A stretch of DNA of 46,994 nt from assembly GCA_024225395.1 (NCBI GenBank), contig JAAEMR010000253.1, forward strand, positions 1-46,994, written 5' to 3'. Origin of the DNA: Gammaproteobacteria bacterium. Its GTDB lineage: Bacteria; Pseudomonadota; Gammaproteobacteria; GCA-001735895. The notes under the pieces were generated by a model that worked only from the letters and a program-made list of their open reading frames with translations, was not told where the DNA came from and ran no database searches. The stretch's first letter is position 1. The number at the start of each line of letters is the position of its first letter. The translations under genes and the position numbers were made by a program. Below, piece by piece: positions 25,752-34,461 of this stretch.

Positions 25752-26139
25752 CACCTTCACCACCCGGTTGATTATCTGCTCCCAGGCTTATCAAATCAAA
25801 AGACCCATGTTCTCCTGGTTTTTGATATAAATATGAATTACCCCACGGGTCATTTGGAATTTGTGCATTCTTAAAATATGGACCATTCCATCCTACCATC
25901 GACCCATCATCTTTAACCAAAATGGTAATGCCCTTTTCTGTTGCTGGGTACTGCCCGGTATCAAGGAAAAATAATTCTAAAGCCGATTCAATTTCTTTTA
26001 TCTGCAATTTGGCTGTTTTCGCCTTTGAACTTCCCAAATACTTCATTACATTAGGTCCAGCTATACTCGCCACCAAACCCAAAATAATAAGGACAACCAA
26101 TAACTCGACCAATGTAAAACCTGATGTATTTTTTTTCAT
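25720..26139 (-). CDS. gspG: Major pseudopilin GspG
   Basis: The 139-residue protein has the leader MKKNTSG followed by FTLVELLVVLIILGLVASIA and the typical GspG body: KAKTAKLQIKEIESALELFF, DTGQYPATEKG, GPYFKNAQIPNDPWGNSYLY and the calcium-binding end FDLISLGADNQPGGEGDDKD. It forms the shaft of the secretion pseudopilus. Length and motifs are normal for the family, which makes this the surest member of the set. It follows gspF after about 60 bases. Confidence 0.95.
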   Translation of the reverse strand: MKKNTSGFTLVELLVVLIILGLVASIAGPNVMKYLGSSKAKTAKLQIKEIESALELFFLDTGQYPATEKGITILVKDDGSMVGWNGPYFKNAQIPNDPWGNSYLYQKPGEHGSFDLISLGADNQPGGEGDDKDITNWGG

Positions 26140-26197
26140 TTACAATACCAATTTAAAAACCAAAATTTCATATCATATCTTTATGATAAAACTAATT

Positions 26198-27391
26198 TCA
26201 AACAGCCAACTCATTAATACTTAAAATTGCCTGCAACATAGATACCACTATCAATCCAACAACCAAACCTAAAATCATAATTATGGCCGGCTCAGCATAG
26301 GTCATCATGGATTTAATTCGAACATCCAGCTGCTTATAGTAATACTTTGACAGTTTTGAAAAAGATTCTGAAAGGCGCCCTGTTTCTTCTCCAACAGCTA
26401 CAATATAAATAAAGTGTTGCGTGAAAAAATTTGTATTTAATACTTGCTGAATAGATTTACCTCGACTGATTTCTCGGGTCATGGATTCAATTTCATTTTT
26501 ATAAACTATATTCCCGACAGCATCTTTTACATGCTCCAACGCCTTTATAATAGTGATTCTTTTTTTCATTAAAATATGCAGAATCATAGAAATAATATAC
26601 AGATTATATTGCTGAATCATTACTCCGATGACAGGCAATTTGAGAAAATATTTTGCCCAACTTTGATCGGTTAAAGCACTGTTCATTAATTTCCGAAAAA
26701 TAATAATCGACAATATCAGTAACAGTGATATGAGCTGATAGTTTTCAGTTAACACATCAGAGATAGCAACAATCACTCCGGTTATGCCACTCATATCTAC
26801 ACCCATTCCAACAAACAGGGATTTAAATCGGGGAATCACAAGACCAAACAACACAAGAATAGAAATAAACATAACTCCGGAAAGAATCATTGGATAAATC
26901 AGTGCCGATTTTATTTTCTGTTTAAACTCCTGGAGGTCGTGAGTAAGCCGGGCGAGTAGACTAAAAGATTCAGAAAGAGAATCTGTTTCTTCTCCAACAT
27001 TTACCACACCAACATAAAGTGCACTAAAGTGTTCAGGAAATTTTTGCATCGCATCAGACAGTGCTCCCCCCTGTCTAACTAAATCGACAAGTTCAGCCAG
27101 AAAACTCATTGATGGGTTTTGGTTAAAACTTTTGGCTTCTAACTCTAGAGCCTTATCAATCGACAAACCTGAATCCAGATAATCATATATATTTTCAAAA
27201 AACTGCTGAGCTTCAAATTTTTGGCTCTTACTTAAAAATAGATTTATCTTTTTTTTATTTTGTACACTGGTAATTGTGATTGGTGTATATTTTAGTTTTA
27301 TCAGTTCAGCGACTACCGATTCTTCTGAAGAAAGGTTTAACTCTCCTTCAATAAACTCACCTTCTTCATTGAGTGCTTTGTACTTATACAC
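26198..27391 (-). CDS. gspF: T2SS inner-membrane platform protein GspF
   Basis: The 397-residue protein has the N-terminal YKYKALNEEGEFIEGELNLS segment and two copies of the T2SS-F domain with three transmembrane helices (near 165-190, 215-230 and 365-390). The conserved pieces are VGEETDSLSESFSLLA and VGEETGRLSESFSKLS. It anchors the GspE ATPase and pseudopilus assembly. GTG start at 27391, two bases after the gspE stop, with GGAG six bases before. Confidence 0.92.
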   Translation of the reverse strand: MYKYKALNEEGEFIEGELNLSSEESVVAELIKLKYTPITITSVQNKKKINLFLSKSQKFEAQQFFENIYDYLDSGLSIDKALELEAKSFNQNPSMSFLAELVDLVRQGGALSDAMQKFPEHFSALYVGVVNVGEETDSLSESFSLLARLTHDLQEFKQKIKSALIYPMILSGVMFISILVLFGLVIPRFKSLFVGMGVDMSGITGVIVAISDVLTENYQLISLLLILSIIIFRKLMNSALTDQSWAKYFLKLPVIGVMIQQYNLYIISMILHILMKKRITIIKALEHVKDAVGNIVYKNEIESMTREISRGKSIQQVLNTNFFTQHFIYIVAVGEETGRLSESFSKLSKYYYKQLDVRIKSMMTYAEPAIIMILGLVVGLIVVSMLQAILSINELAV

Positions 27392-27393
27392 GA

Positions 27394-29160
27394 CTACTCC
27401 AGTACTACACGGAATAATTCTTCAATAGACGTCTGTCCCATTTTAACTTTTTCAAAGCCATCAACCACCATTGAGGTCATGCCAAATTTAAGTGCTAGCT
27501 GGTGGATATTTGAATTACCAACCGTCACTTCTGTACGAAAATTTTCATTGACCAGCATCACTTCACAAATAGATAGACGACCTTTATAACCCGTATGATT
27601 ACACAAATCACAACCTACCGGTTCATGGCAGTTTATAACTGAATTTGACTCTAAATCCTCGTCAAAAGTATCAAGAATATATTGAGATGTTGAAACCGGT
27701 TTTTTGCAATGATCACAAAGTCTTCTTACTAAACGTTGTGCAACCACACCGATCAATGCCGAAAAAACAAATGATTTTTCAACGCCCAGATCGATAAGAC
27801 GTTCGATACTGGAAACGGCACTGTTCGTGTGCAATGTTGTTAAAATTAAATGCCCTGTCATAGAAGCTCTTACCGCGATTTCAGCTGTTTCGGAATCACG
27901 CATTTCACCCACCATTATTACCTCTGGGTCATGCCTGACAATAGCTCTTAGTGCATTGGAAAAACTAACTCCAACTTCAGGATGTACTTGTATCTGATTA
28001 ACACCATCAATTTTATATTCAACCGGATCCTCCACAGATACTATTTTTTTCTCAGCATTATTTATTTGCTGCAACATAGCGTAAAGTGTTGTTGACTTAC
28101 CGCTACCTGTTGGACCCGTTACTAAAATTAGCCCATGAGGTTTATTCAACATCTGTAAAATTCTTAGCTTGTTTTTTTCCGCATACCCGAGACTCTCAAA
28201 ATCAAAACTGATTGATTTTTTATATAAAAGTCTTAATACAATACTTTCACCATGTATGGTTGGAATGACCGATACCCGGACATCAATATCCTGACCGTCT
28301 ATGCTGATATCAAACCGTCCATCCTGAGGAACTCTGCGCTGTGCAATATCAAGAGAAGATAGAATTTTAATACGAGAAACAATGGCAGCAGATAAATTTA
28401 TCTGAATTTCCTGTACCGTAATTAATACTCCATCAATACGATTTCTTACTTTTAACTCATGACTATGTGGTTCAATATGAATATCTGAGGAATTTTGATG
28501 TATAGCTTCCTGAATAATGGAATTAACTATTTTAATTACAGGCGCTTCACTGGCCAGTTCCTTGAGTTGCTGAATATCTTTTTCCAGTAAAACTTCATCA
28601 ATAGCATCAAACTTATCAACAACAGTTTTATCTTTATCAACTGCTAACACCCGATCTAAAGCTTCCGAAATATCTTTTTTAAAACCTAGCCGGACTTTAA
28701 GATATTTACTACCTATAGCAAATGAAACTGCATTGTATAAACCCGGAGAAAATGGATCATTAATACATATTTCAATTAACTCATCGGTTTCAGATATTAC
28801 AATAACGTTTTGTTCTTTTAAAAAATTAGTATTGAAACTTTTCTCACCAAGCAGTTGAGTTGGATATAGATTTCTATCGAGAATTCGTAAACCATTGGCT
28901 TGCGAAATATAATTCAACATATCTACTTCAGAAGCCAGGCCAAGGTTTAATATTAACTGTATAACTGAAAGATCAGTTTGACCAGACTTCAATATGACAT
29001 TTAATTTCTGTATATCACTTGTTTTTAGTATGTCTTTATTACTTAGAGACTTAATAAAGTCTTCTTCTTTCTCAGAAAACAGATATTTATTTTCTAGATC
29101 AGCCATGCAAGAACCTATTTGATCTTGTTTTTTATAACTATATTTTATTGAATTTAACAT
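27394..29160 (-). CDS. gspE: T2SS assembly ATPase GspE
   Basis: The 588-residue protein has an N-terminal GspE domain, Walker A GPTGSGKST (residues 349-357), the Asp box, Walker B with VIMVGEMRDSETAEIA, a His box (TTLHTNSA) and a zinc-binding CxxC pair at Cys482/Cys485 with Cys517/Cys520. It powers pseudopilus extension. The ATG at 29160 is preferred over a TTG six codons upstream. It is the first gene of the secretion operon, so the promoter should lie in 29161-29231, where an inverted repeat is seen. Confidence 0.95.
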   Translation of the reverse strand: MLNSIKYSYKKQDQIGSCMADLENKYLFSEKEEDFIKSLSNKDILKTSDIQKLNVILKSGQTDLSVIQLILNLGLASEVDMLNYISQANGLRILDRNLYPTQLLGEKSFNTNFLKEQNVIVISETDELIEICINDPFSPGLYNAVSFAIGSKYLKVRLGFKKDISEALDRVLAVDKDKTVVDKFDAIDEVLLEKDIQQLKELASEAPVIKIVNSIIQEAIHQNSSDIHIEPHSHELKVRNRIDGVLITVQEIQINLSAAIVSRIKILSSLDIAQRRVPQDGRFDISIDGQDIDVRVSVIPTIHGESIVLRLLYKKSISFDFESLGYAEKNKLRILQMLNKPHGLILVTGPTGSGKSTTLYAMLQQINNAEKKIVSVEDPVEYKIDGVNQIQVHPEVGVSFSNALRAIVRHDPEVIMVGEMRDSETAEIAVRASMTGHLILTTLHTNSAVSSIERLIDLGVEKSFVFSALIGVVAQRLVRRLCDHCKKPVSTSQYILDTFDEDLESNSVINCHEPVGCDLCNHTGYKGRLSICEVMLVNENFRTEVTVGNSNIHQLALKFGMTSMVVDGFEKVKMGQTSIEELFRVVLE

Positions 29161-29196
29161 ATATTCACACTCTATCAAATAAAGTTATCTCTTTGA

Positions 29197-29210
29197 TGTG
29201 ATAGATCACA
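29197..29210. promoter_or_regulatory. CRP/FNR-like inverted repeat upstream of gspE
   Basis: TGTGATAGATCACA has inverted halves TGTGAT and ATCACA around two bases. The half-sites are CRP-like (TGTGA/TCACA), but the spacing is that of FNR (four bases between pentamers, not six). It lies 37-50 bases upstream of the gspE start, where it could regulate the secretion operon. Confidence 0.4.
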
Positions 29211-29231
29211 CATTGGTTTTAATTTGGGGGT

Positions 29232-29270
29232 AAAAAAAAACCACTACTGAATATATTCAAATAGTGGTTT
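29232..29270 (-). terminator. Rho-independent terminator of the cupredoxin operon
   Basis: On the minus strand AAACCACTA (29270-29262) pairs with TAGTGGTTT (29246-29238) around a 15-base loop, and a run of nine T follows. It lies about 45 bases after the stop of the third cupredoxin gene and separates that operon from gspE. Confidence 0.85.
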
Positions 29271-29315
29271 AAAGATTTTGGCATCCTTGCCTTAAAAAAA
29301 TTCCCTTTTATTTGA

Positions 29316-31676
29316 TTATTTAACTCTGACTTTCACTTTAGCAGCTCGTTGTGATAACTCACCAGTGATTGCATCAGCTAATCTATAGCGGAAAAAGTCT
29401 TTACCGGTGAATCCATCTTTAGGTGTATACATAACTTCGCCGGTTGAGCCAATTATTTCAACCATTCCGTTGACAGGTTGCTCAGTAATTTTGATACCAC
29501 CAGGATTTAAAGCACTATCCTTATCTTTATCGTTTCTCAACAGATCAATACGAACAGCAGTTCCAGATGATGTTCTCGCCCGGTCATTATTAACTCGAGG
29601 TGGATCCATCTTCGGAATGATATTAATCGTAGCTACTGCTGAAGAAGTTCCATAATCATTATAAATTTCAAATATAAATTGGTCGGCTTCTTCATCATCA
29701 CCAATATGAGTATAAACAAAAGTACCATCTTCATTCATGATAACTTCACCATGCTCAGGATACTCTAACAAGCCACTACTGACAGAGACACCCATCGCAC
29801 CACCGGAAACACCCAGCATCGCAACATCCACCGTAAGTGTAGAACCTTCCTCTACATTATAAGTTTTAGCTGCAGCTACCGGAGCAACCCCTGTTGGTGT
29901 GGCTGTTGAACCACCTGATGCGTCACCTGTAGTATAGGTACCCGATCCCGCAGCTGCTTCTGTTACCGTGATATTAAGTTCAGCTGAAGCTGTAGCACCC
30001 TCCGAATCTGATATAACATAACTGACAACCTCAGTTCCTGCTACCTGACCTACATCAAAAACAATAACCTGCCCCATTGCTTCTAAACTACCCAGGCTGG
30101 ACGAACCAACGCTTTGAATAGATAGAGAAGGTGAGTCGACATCTGTATCGTTATTCAAGGCGCGAATTTCAACATTTGATCCAGCCTTGACGCTAACAGT
30201 ATCATTATTAGCTACCGGGGCATCATTGACTGAAGATACATTAATCATAATACCAGCAATGGATTTCTCACCATCAGCATTGCTTAATTGATAAACAATG
30301 GAATCCTGAGAGTGTTCACTACCATCATTCTGATAACTAAAATCACCGTTACCCTCTTCAATTAAATCACCATGTTTTGGAAAAGTTAGAATGGTAACGG
30401 TAGCATTCTCAGCATTCACATCATTTGCCGTTGCTGAAGTCATAACACCGGTTAAAGAGCTACCTTCAAGGACAGCCATATTATCCCTGACTGCTCTCGG
30501 ATGAATAGCACTGGCAACTGGAGCCACATAACCCACAGGAGGTTGAAGCACAAAGTCGAGTACCATGCCGTTACCATCACCGTTGGAGATTTCATCACCA
30601 ACTGCTAGCGCAACAACTGGACCATTAGTAGCGGCTGGATTGCTAACAGCCATGGCACTGTCTGTTAACCTGAAAGAACCATCAACTGTAGGCTGCCCAT
30701 AAATGTCATTTATTCCTGAAACATTCAAAAATGCATCTTTGGATTTTAATGGAGGTAGTTCCACACTGTACTGTTTCAGCACATTGGGGTACAACTTGCC
30801 ATCTTCCGCGATAATGTCAAAGTCAGCTTCAAACACGGTTGGAATATGAATTCTCTGGCCTGCATTGTAAAAACGAACTAAAGGATTAACATTTGGTGTA
30901 ATTGCTATGGCCTGAAGGTCGTTAAAATCAGCAGTTCCATTTGCTCCACCAGGAAAACTGGTTGCTACATCGATAAAGAAGTGCTTGGGATGATAGTCAA
31001 CCGTACTCTGCATATCGACTGTATCGTAAGCCAAAGTCAAGGGATCGGTATCGGCAACACTGTTTCCAACGACATCATGAATTGCCCTGTCAATTTCATA
31101 ATAAAACAGGACAATTTCTTCAGAGTATGCCGTGCCCACATCATCATAAGCCTGGCCTGCCAAAAAATCGTCAGTTAGTGCACCATACAAACCCATTTGA
31201 ACCTGGAGCTGAGGATGAGTACCACTGTGATACATGTAACTACCCGGTTTCAGGTTATTCCAGCTGTATGTCAGGCTTGTGCCTGATGCTGTTTCCACAT
31301 CAAAAGAGTGGACACGTTGCAGACCTTGTGGCCCGGTAAAGAATTGTGGTTCCATTCTCTTGACGGTGCCCGGGATAACCAGCGAAGTAGCCCTGGATAA
31401 GGTATTGGTTAATACAACATCTACCCCATCATAAGCATCATCAATAGTAATCCGGGGACCAGGAGATGTTAAGTTTCCGTTGCATACGCCATTAGTTGCT
31501 CCTCCAAGCGCATATCCCCACATGGGTACGGTTGCAGCCGCGTTTGTTGCCGTAGGTAAAAGTTTATCAAACTGGCCGGCACACAGGGTAACCTGTTGAT
31601 TTGCCGCCAGGACTGTAAAAGTTGAGCTCAATCCAATAACACCCAGGATTGCAGCTGATAATATAGAACGTTTCAT
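29316..31676 (-). CDS. Ligand-poor cupredoxin protein with Ig-like tandem repeats
   Basis: The 786-residue protein starts at ATG 31676 (AGGAG seven bases before), giving the signal peptide MKRSILSAAILGVIGLSSTF. Residues about 25-370 form two multicopper-oxidase-type cupredoxin domains: SPGPRITIDDAYDGVDVVLT, GSYMYHSGTH-PQLQVQMGLYG and PLVRFYNAGQRIHI. The first has a histidine pair (YHSGTH) aligned to a trinuclear-cluster motif, but the HxHG motif is replaced by SLVIPG and there is no type 1 Cys. The C-terminal half has four Ig/cadherin-like repeats (APVANNDTVSVKAG, SFRYRLADAITG-type ends). It is probably a structural subunit of the oxidase encoded upstream in the same operon. It has no sorting tail. 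Confidence 0.75.
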   Translation of the reverse strand: MKRSILSAAILGVIGLSSTFTVLAANQQVTLCAGQFDKLLPTATNAAATVPMWGYALGGATNGVCNGNLTSPGPRITIDDAYDGVDVVLTNTLSRATSLVIPGTVKRMEPQFFTGPQGLQRVHSFDVETASGTSLTYSWNNLKPGSYMYHSGTHPQLQVQMGLYGALTDDFLAGQAYDDVGTAYSEEIVLFYYEIDRAIHDVVGNSVADTDPLTLAYDTVDMQSTVDYHPKHFFIDVATSFPGGANGTADFNDLQAIAITPNVNPLVRFYNAGQRIHIPTVFEADFDIIAEDGKLYPNVLKQYSVELPPLKSKDAFLNVSGINDIYGQPTVDGSFRLTDSAMAVSNPAATNGPVVALAVGDEISNGDGNGMVLDFVLQPPVGYVAPVASAIHPRAVRDNMAVLEGSSLTGVMTSATANDVNAENATVTILTFPKHGDLIEEGNGDFSYQNDGSEHSQDSIVYQLSNADGEKSIAGIMINVSSVNDAPVANNDTVSVKAGSNVEIRALNNDTDVDSPSLSIQSVGSSSLGSLEAMGQVIVFDVGQVAGTEVVSYVISDSEGATASAELNITVTEAAAGSGTYTTGDASGGSTATPTGVAPVAAAKTYNVEEGSTLTVDVAMLGVSGGAMGVSVSSGLLEYPEHGEVIMNEDGTFVYTHIGDDEEADQFIFEIYNDYGTSSAVATINIIPKMDPPRVNNDRARTSSGTAVRIDLLRNDKDKDSALNPGGIKITEQPVNGMVEIIGSTGEVMYTPKDGFTGKDFFRYRLADAITGELSQRAAKVKVRVK

Positions 31677-31695
31677 TTGAATTCTCCTAATCATT

Positions 31696-33144
31696 CTATC
31701 GTGGAACGACAATCATCATGGTTAACATGCCACCTGGAAAGATGTCATTATTGGTCAACGCCCTCTCTGAATGAGAGTGCCACATAAATACCATTCCACC
31801 CCAGGGGTTCAATCCGCCTTCACCAACCGGTAAGGAACCTACATCACCCAGATAAGGACTGCCTCCGTAAAATCCGCCGAAGCCAAGATCCTGGTTTTCT
31901 GGTAAAACAACGGGTAGTGGTTTGCCGTGATCTGCACAGTATTCCCAGGTAATATCATGGAAACCATCAGGAGTAGGCTGACCAGTTCGATTATTGACTG
32001 CGTCATCTCCACCCGCTCCTGAGATACAAGTACCATGCGGAGATTCAGAGTTATAGATATCCCAGCCCATGCCTTCACCGGTCCAGTTGAAAATCAGATC
32101 CTGGGTAGAACCCGGAACAGAATTCAGCGTGTAATCTGAGAATCCTGTATTACCTTCTCGGGTTGTGGTTGCCAGCAAATTACCATCTCGTGCAATCTGG
32201 TCATAGTGATTACCATGCAAGTGCAATGGATGCTGAGATCGACCCGGGTTTAACACACGTAATAAAATTCTTTGTCCCGGCTTCATAATCACCAGTGAAC
32301 CTAATGGCTGATGTTGTAAATAGGGGTAATTATCAGGTGCCAGTGTATCCGGGGCATTTCTACCATTTATGAAAAACAACACCGATCTATATTCCGAATT
32401 ATCCCATTGATCAATCCCGCCATGTTCTGCCAGGTAATGCAGCTTGGGATCCATTTCGCTGAGGAAAAACAGGTACTCCTGATCGTATGCAGTACTAGGG
32501 TCATTATAAGCCACACCACCCAACTGGTTGCCTTCATCATCAAGATTGGTGGGATCCATGTAGGCAGCCGCTGGAATTGGTCCGAATGGTCGTACGATAA
32601 ATGCTCCGACCAGGCCCATATCCGCCTGAATTTGCGGGCTAACACCACTCTGGTACAGATATGTACCCGGTTTCGCTGCGGTAAAGGTATAAGTGATAGA
32701 GTGTACGCCCGCATCATCTGCAGGTACAACATCAGTGCCACTAATGCTAGCGTTACCCCAACAACCATTTCTATTTGGGTATAAACCCGTTGGCTGAGGT
32801 GCTCCCGGTATATCACAAGTTTTGGATATCAAACCCTGTCCTGGAAAAACAAGAGAAACAGCTTGCGGTACATCCACATTATGAATGGTTACATTTACGA
32901 TATCACCTTCATCAACGATAATCGTTGGTGCAGGGTATTCAGCCTCACCTGCAGCACTTCTGGCAAACCCCCAGATTCTCAGGCTATCACCATCAGGCGT
33001 AGATATTTGTGCAGACTTGGCCCATAACTCGATCGAGTTACTTTCAATACCCGGTATCGCAGCATGGAGACCGAAGGACACAGCCATTAGTGACGCCATG
33101 GCCAGAACACGTCCCGTGTTTTTATATGATTTAAAAATTTTCAT
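31696..33144 (-). CDS. Multicopper-oxidase subunit carrying HLHG and HSH motifs
   Basis: The ATG at 33144 is used (GGAG six bases before; another ATG lies just upstream). The 482-residue protein has a signal peptide ending GLHA and two cupredoxin domains. The first (about 65-190) keeps the fold text (GTYLYQSGVSPQIQADMGLV) but has no copper ligands. The second has HPLHLHGNHYDQIA (His305, His308, His310) and, near the C-terminus, MWHSHSERALTNNDIFPGGM (His456, His458). These are the HxHG and HxH motifs of half a trinuclear copper cluster. The position usually held by the type 1 Cys (HCH) is Ser457, so it cannot be a complete oxidase by itself. It needs the neighbouring subunit. Confidence 0.85.
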   Translation of the reverse strand: MKIFKSYKNTGRVLAMASLMAVSFGLHAAIPGIESNSIELWAKSAQISTPDGDSLRIWGFARSAAGEAEYPAPTIIVDEGDIVNVTIHNVDVPQAVSLVFPGQGLISKTCDIPGAPQPTGLYPNRNGCWGNASISGTDVVPADDAGVHSITYTFTAAKPGTYLYQSGVSPQIQADMGLVGAFIVRPFGPIPAAAYMDPTNLDDEGNQLGGVAYNDPSTAYDQEYLFFLSEMDPKLHYLAEHGGIDQWDNSEYRSVLFFINGRNAPDTLAPDNYPYLQHQPLGSLVIMKPGQRILLRVLNPGRSQHPLHLHGNHYDQIARDGNLLATTTREGNTGFSDYTLNSVPGSTQDLIFNWTGEGMGWDIYNSESPHGTCISGAGGDDAVNNRTGQPTPDGFHDITWEYCADHGKPLPVVLPENQDLGFGGFYGGSPYLGDVGSLPVGEGGLNPWGGMVFMWHSHSERALTNNDIFPGGMLTMMIVVPR

Positions 33145-33158
33145 CATTTTCTCCAAAA

Positions 33159-34394
33159 TTAAATTGCAGGTGCGACGACAATTTCTGTCATCGGACCACC
33201 AAAACTTTGCTGATCATTACTCAGTTCATTTAGCTCAGTGATATACACGAAATAAGTTCCCGGCTCGACACCATCGGTATCTACCATGACATCATAGGCT
33301 TCACCACCACCCAGATTCACTGATGCGGTTTCATACTTATCAGTCAATTCTCGAGCACCTCGACCTATAACCTGCATAGGCAGTCCCAGTATTGCTACCG
33401 TATGGAACTTGGTGATACTCAAGTTGGTTATTCTGAGCAACAGTTTCTGGCCCGAGGTAACGGTCACTTTCGAAGTAAGCGGTTGACTGTTAACGCCTCC
33501 GTTTTCATCCTGGGCCTCACCAGGGTTAGTGACATAATAATTCTCATCTTCGACCGTGGTGGGATAACCACGACCATTGAACATATGATAGGTATCCACC
33601 ATATCCGCAAATGGTAAAGGCTGCGTATTTTTCGACGCATCATGGAATACCGGGTCAAAACCGGTCAACTGCAACGGCATTTCCACATCAAAACCGGTTG
33701 AACCCTGATTTTTAGCCAGCGAACCCGGAGCAGCATCATTGTAGGCAAATTTTGTGTAAAAACGACCACTACCGACTGGATATTCAATGGAAGTCCCATC
33801 CTGAGAAGGACGTACATACAGGTTACCCTGCATGCCCATCTGCATATGCTCTGCCGCCTCTACGTGACAGTGATACAGGTATGTTCCCGGCTCTTTAATA
33901 TTGTAAAAATAGGTAAGTGAACCACCCATATTAATGGAAATAGAAGCATCCGGTACACCGTCAAATACACTGGATGCATTTGGAAAACCATGAAAATGCA
34001 CTGTATGGGTATCAAACAGATCGGGACGGTTCATCATGCCGGTATTGGTGAGTGTCAGGTAAAATTCATCCCCCTCATCCAGAATAATTGTCGGTGCTGA
34101 AGTATTGGCATTATAAAGTCCTGTATCTATCGCATCCTCAGGCAGTGTTCCGGTTATATCACCATAACCAAAGACATACTGAAGATAACCATCTCCCATA
34201 TTGGCAAAACCATCACTACTGCTCAGATGAATACACTTGGTATCTGCAGGCTGAATTTCTCCGCCTGTCCACTGTGAATCACCATTATCATCCCCGGGAC
34301 ACTGTACTAATACGGCCGCCTGAGTCGATGTTACCGGTAGCATGAGCATCGCGAGTAACGATGCACAGCTGCCGTATTTTATTAACGTTTTCAT
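33159..34394 (-). CDS. Multicopper-oxidase subunit carrying the type 1 site
   Basis: The ATG at 34394 is chosen (GAGG nine bases before; signal peptide MKTLIKYGSCASLLAMLMLP ending TQAA). The 411-residue protein has two cupredoxin domains. The first contains HTVHFHG (His130, His133, His135) and YLYHCHVEAAEHMQMGM (His175, Cys176, His177, His183, Met188): a complete type 1 copper site plus four trinuclear-cluster histidines. The second domain (about 300-411) has no ligand set. Alone it lacks the other four cluster histidines, which are found in the next protein. The spacing HCHx5H is two residues longer than the usual HCHx3H. The product is probably exported and copper-loaded outside the cytoplasm. 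Confidence 0.85.
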   Translation of the reverse strand: MKTLIKYGSCASLLAMLMLPVTSTQAAVLVQCPGDDNGDSQWTGGEIQPADTKCIHLSSSDGFANMGDGYLQYVFGYGDITGTLPEDAIDTGLYNANTSAPTIILDEGDEFYLTLTNTGMMNRPDLFDTHTVHFHGFPNASSVFDGVPDASISINMGGSLTYFYNIKEPGTYLYHCHVEAAEHMQMGMQGNLYVRPSQDGTSIEYPVGSGRFYTKFAYNDAAPGSLAKNQGSTGFDVEMPLQLTGFDPVFHDASKNTQPLPFADMVDTYHMFNGRGYPTTVEDENYYVTNPGEAQDENGGVNSQPLTSKVTVTSGQKLLLRITNLSITKFHTVAILGLPMQVIGRGARELTDKYETASVNLGGGEAYDVMVDTDGVEPGTYFVYITELNELSNDQQSFGGPMTEIVVAPAI

Positions 34395-34461
34395 TTTTCC
34401 ATACCTCAATTCAGGTTGAATACTTTCCAGGTTACGGTTCTTTTTTGGATTAATAATCATC

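Noticed and set aside
31696-33144. Complete multicopper oxidase in a single gene
   Set aside because: It has HLHG and HSH but Ser in place of the type 1 Cys, and its first domain has no ligands; it needs the neighbouring subunit.
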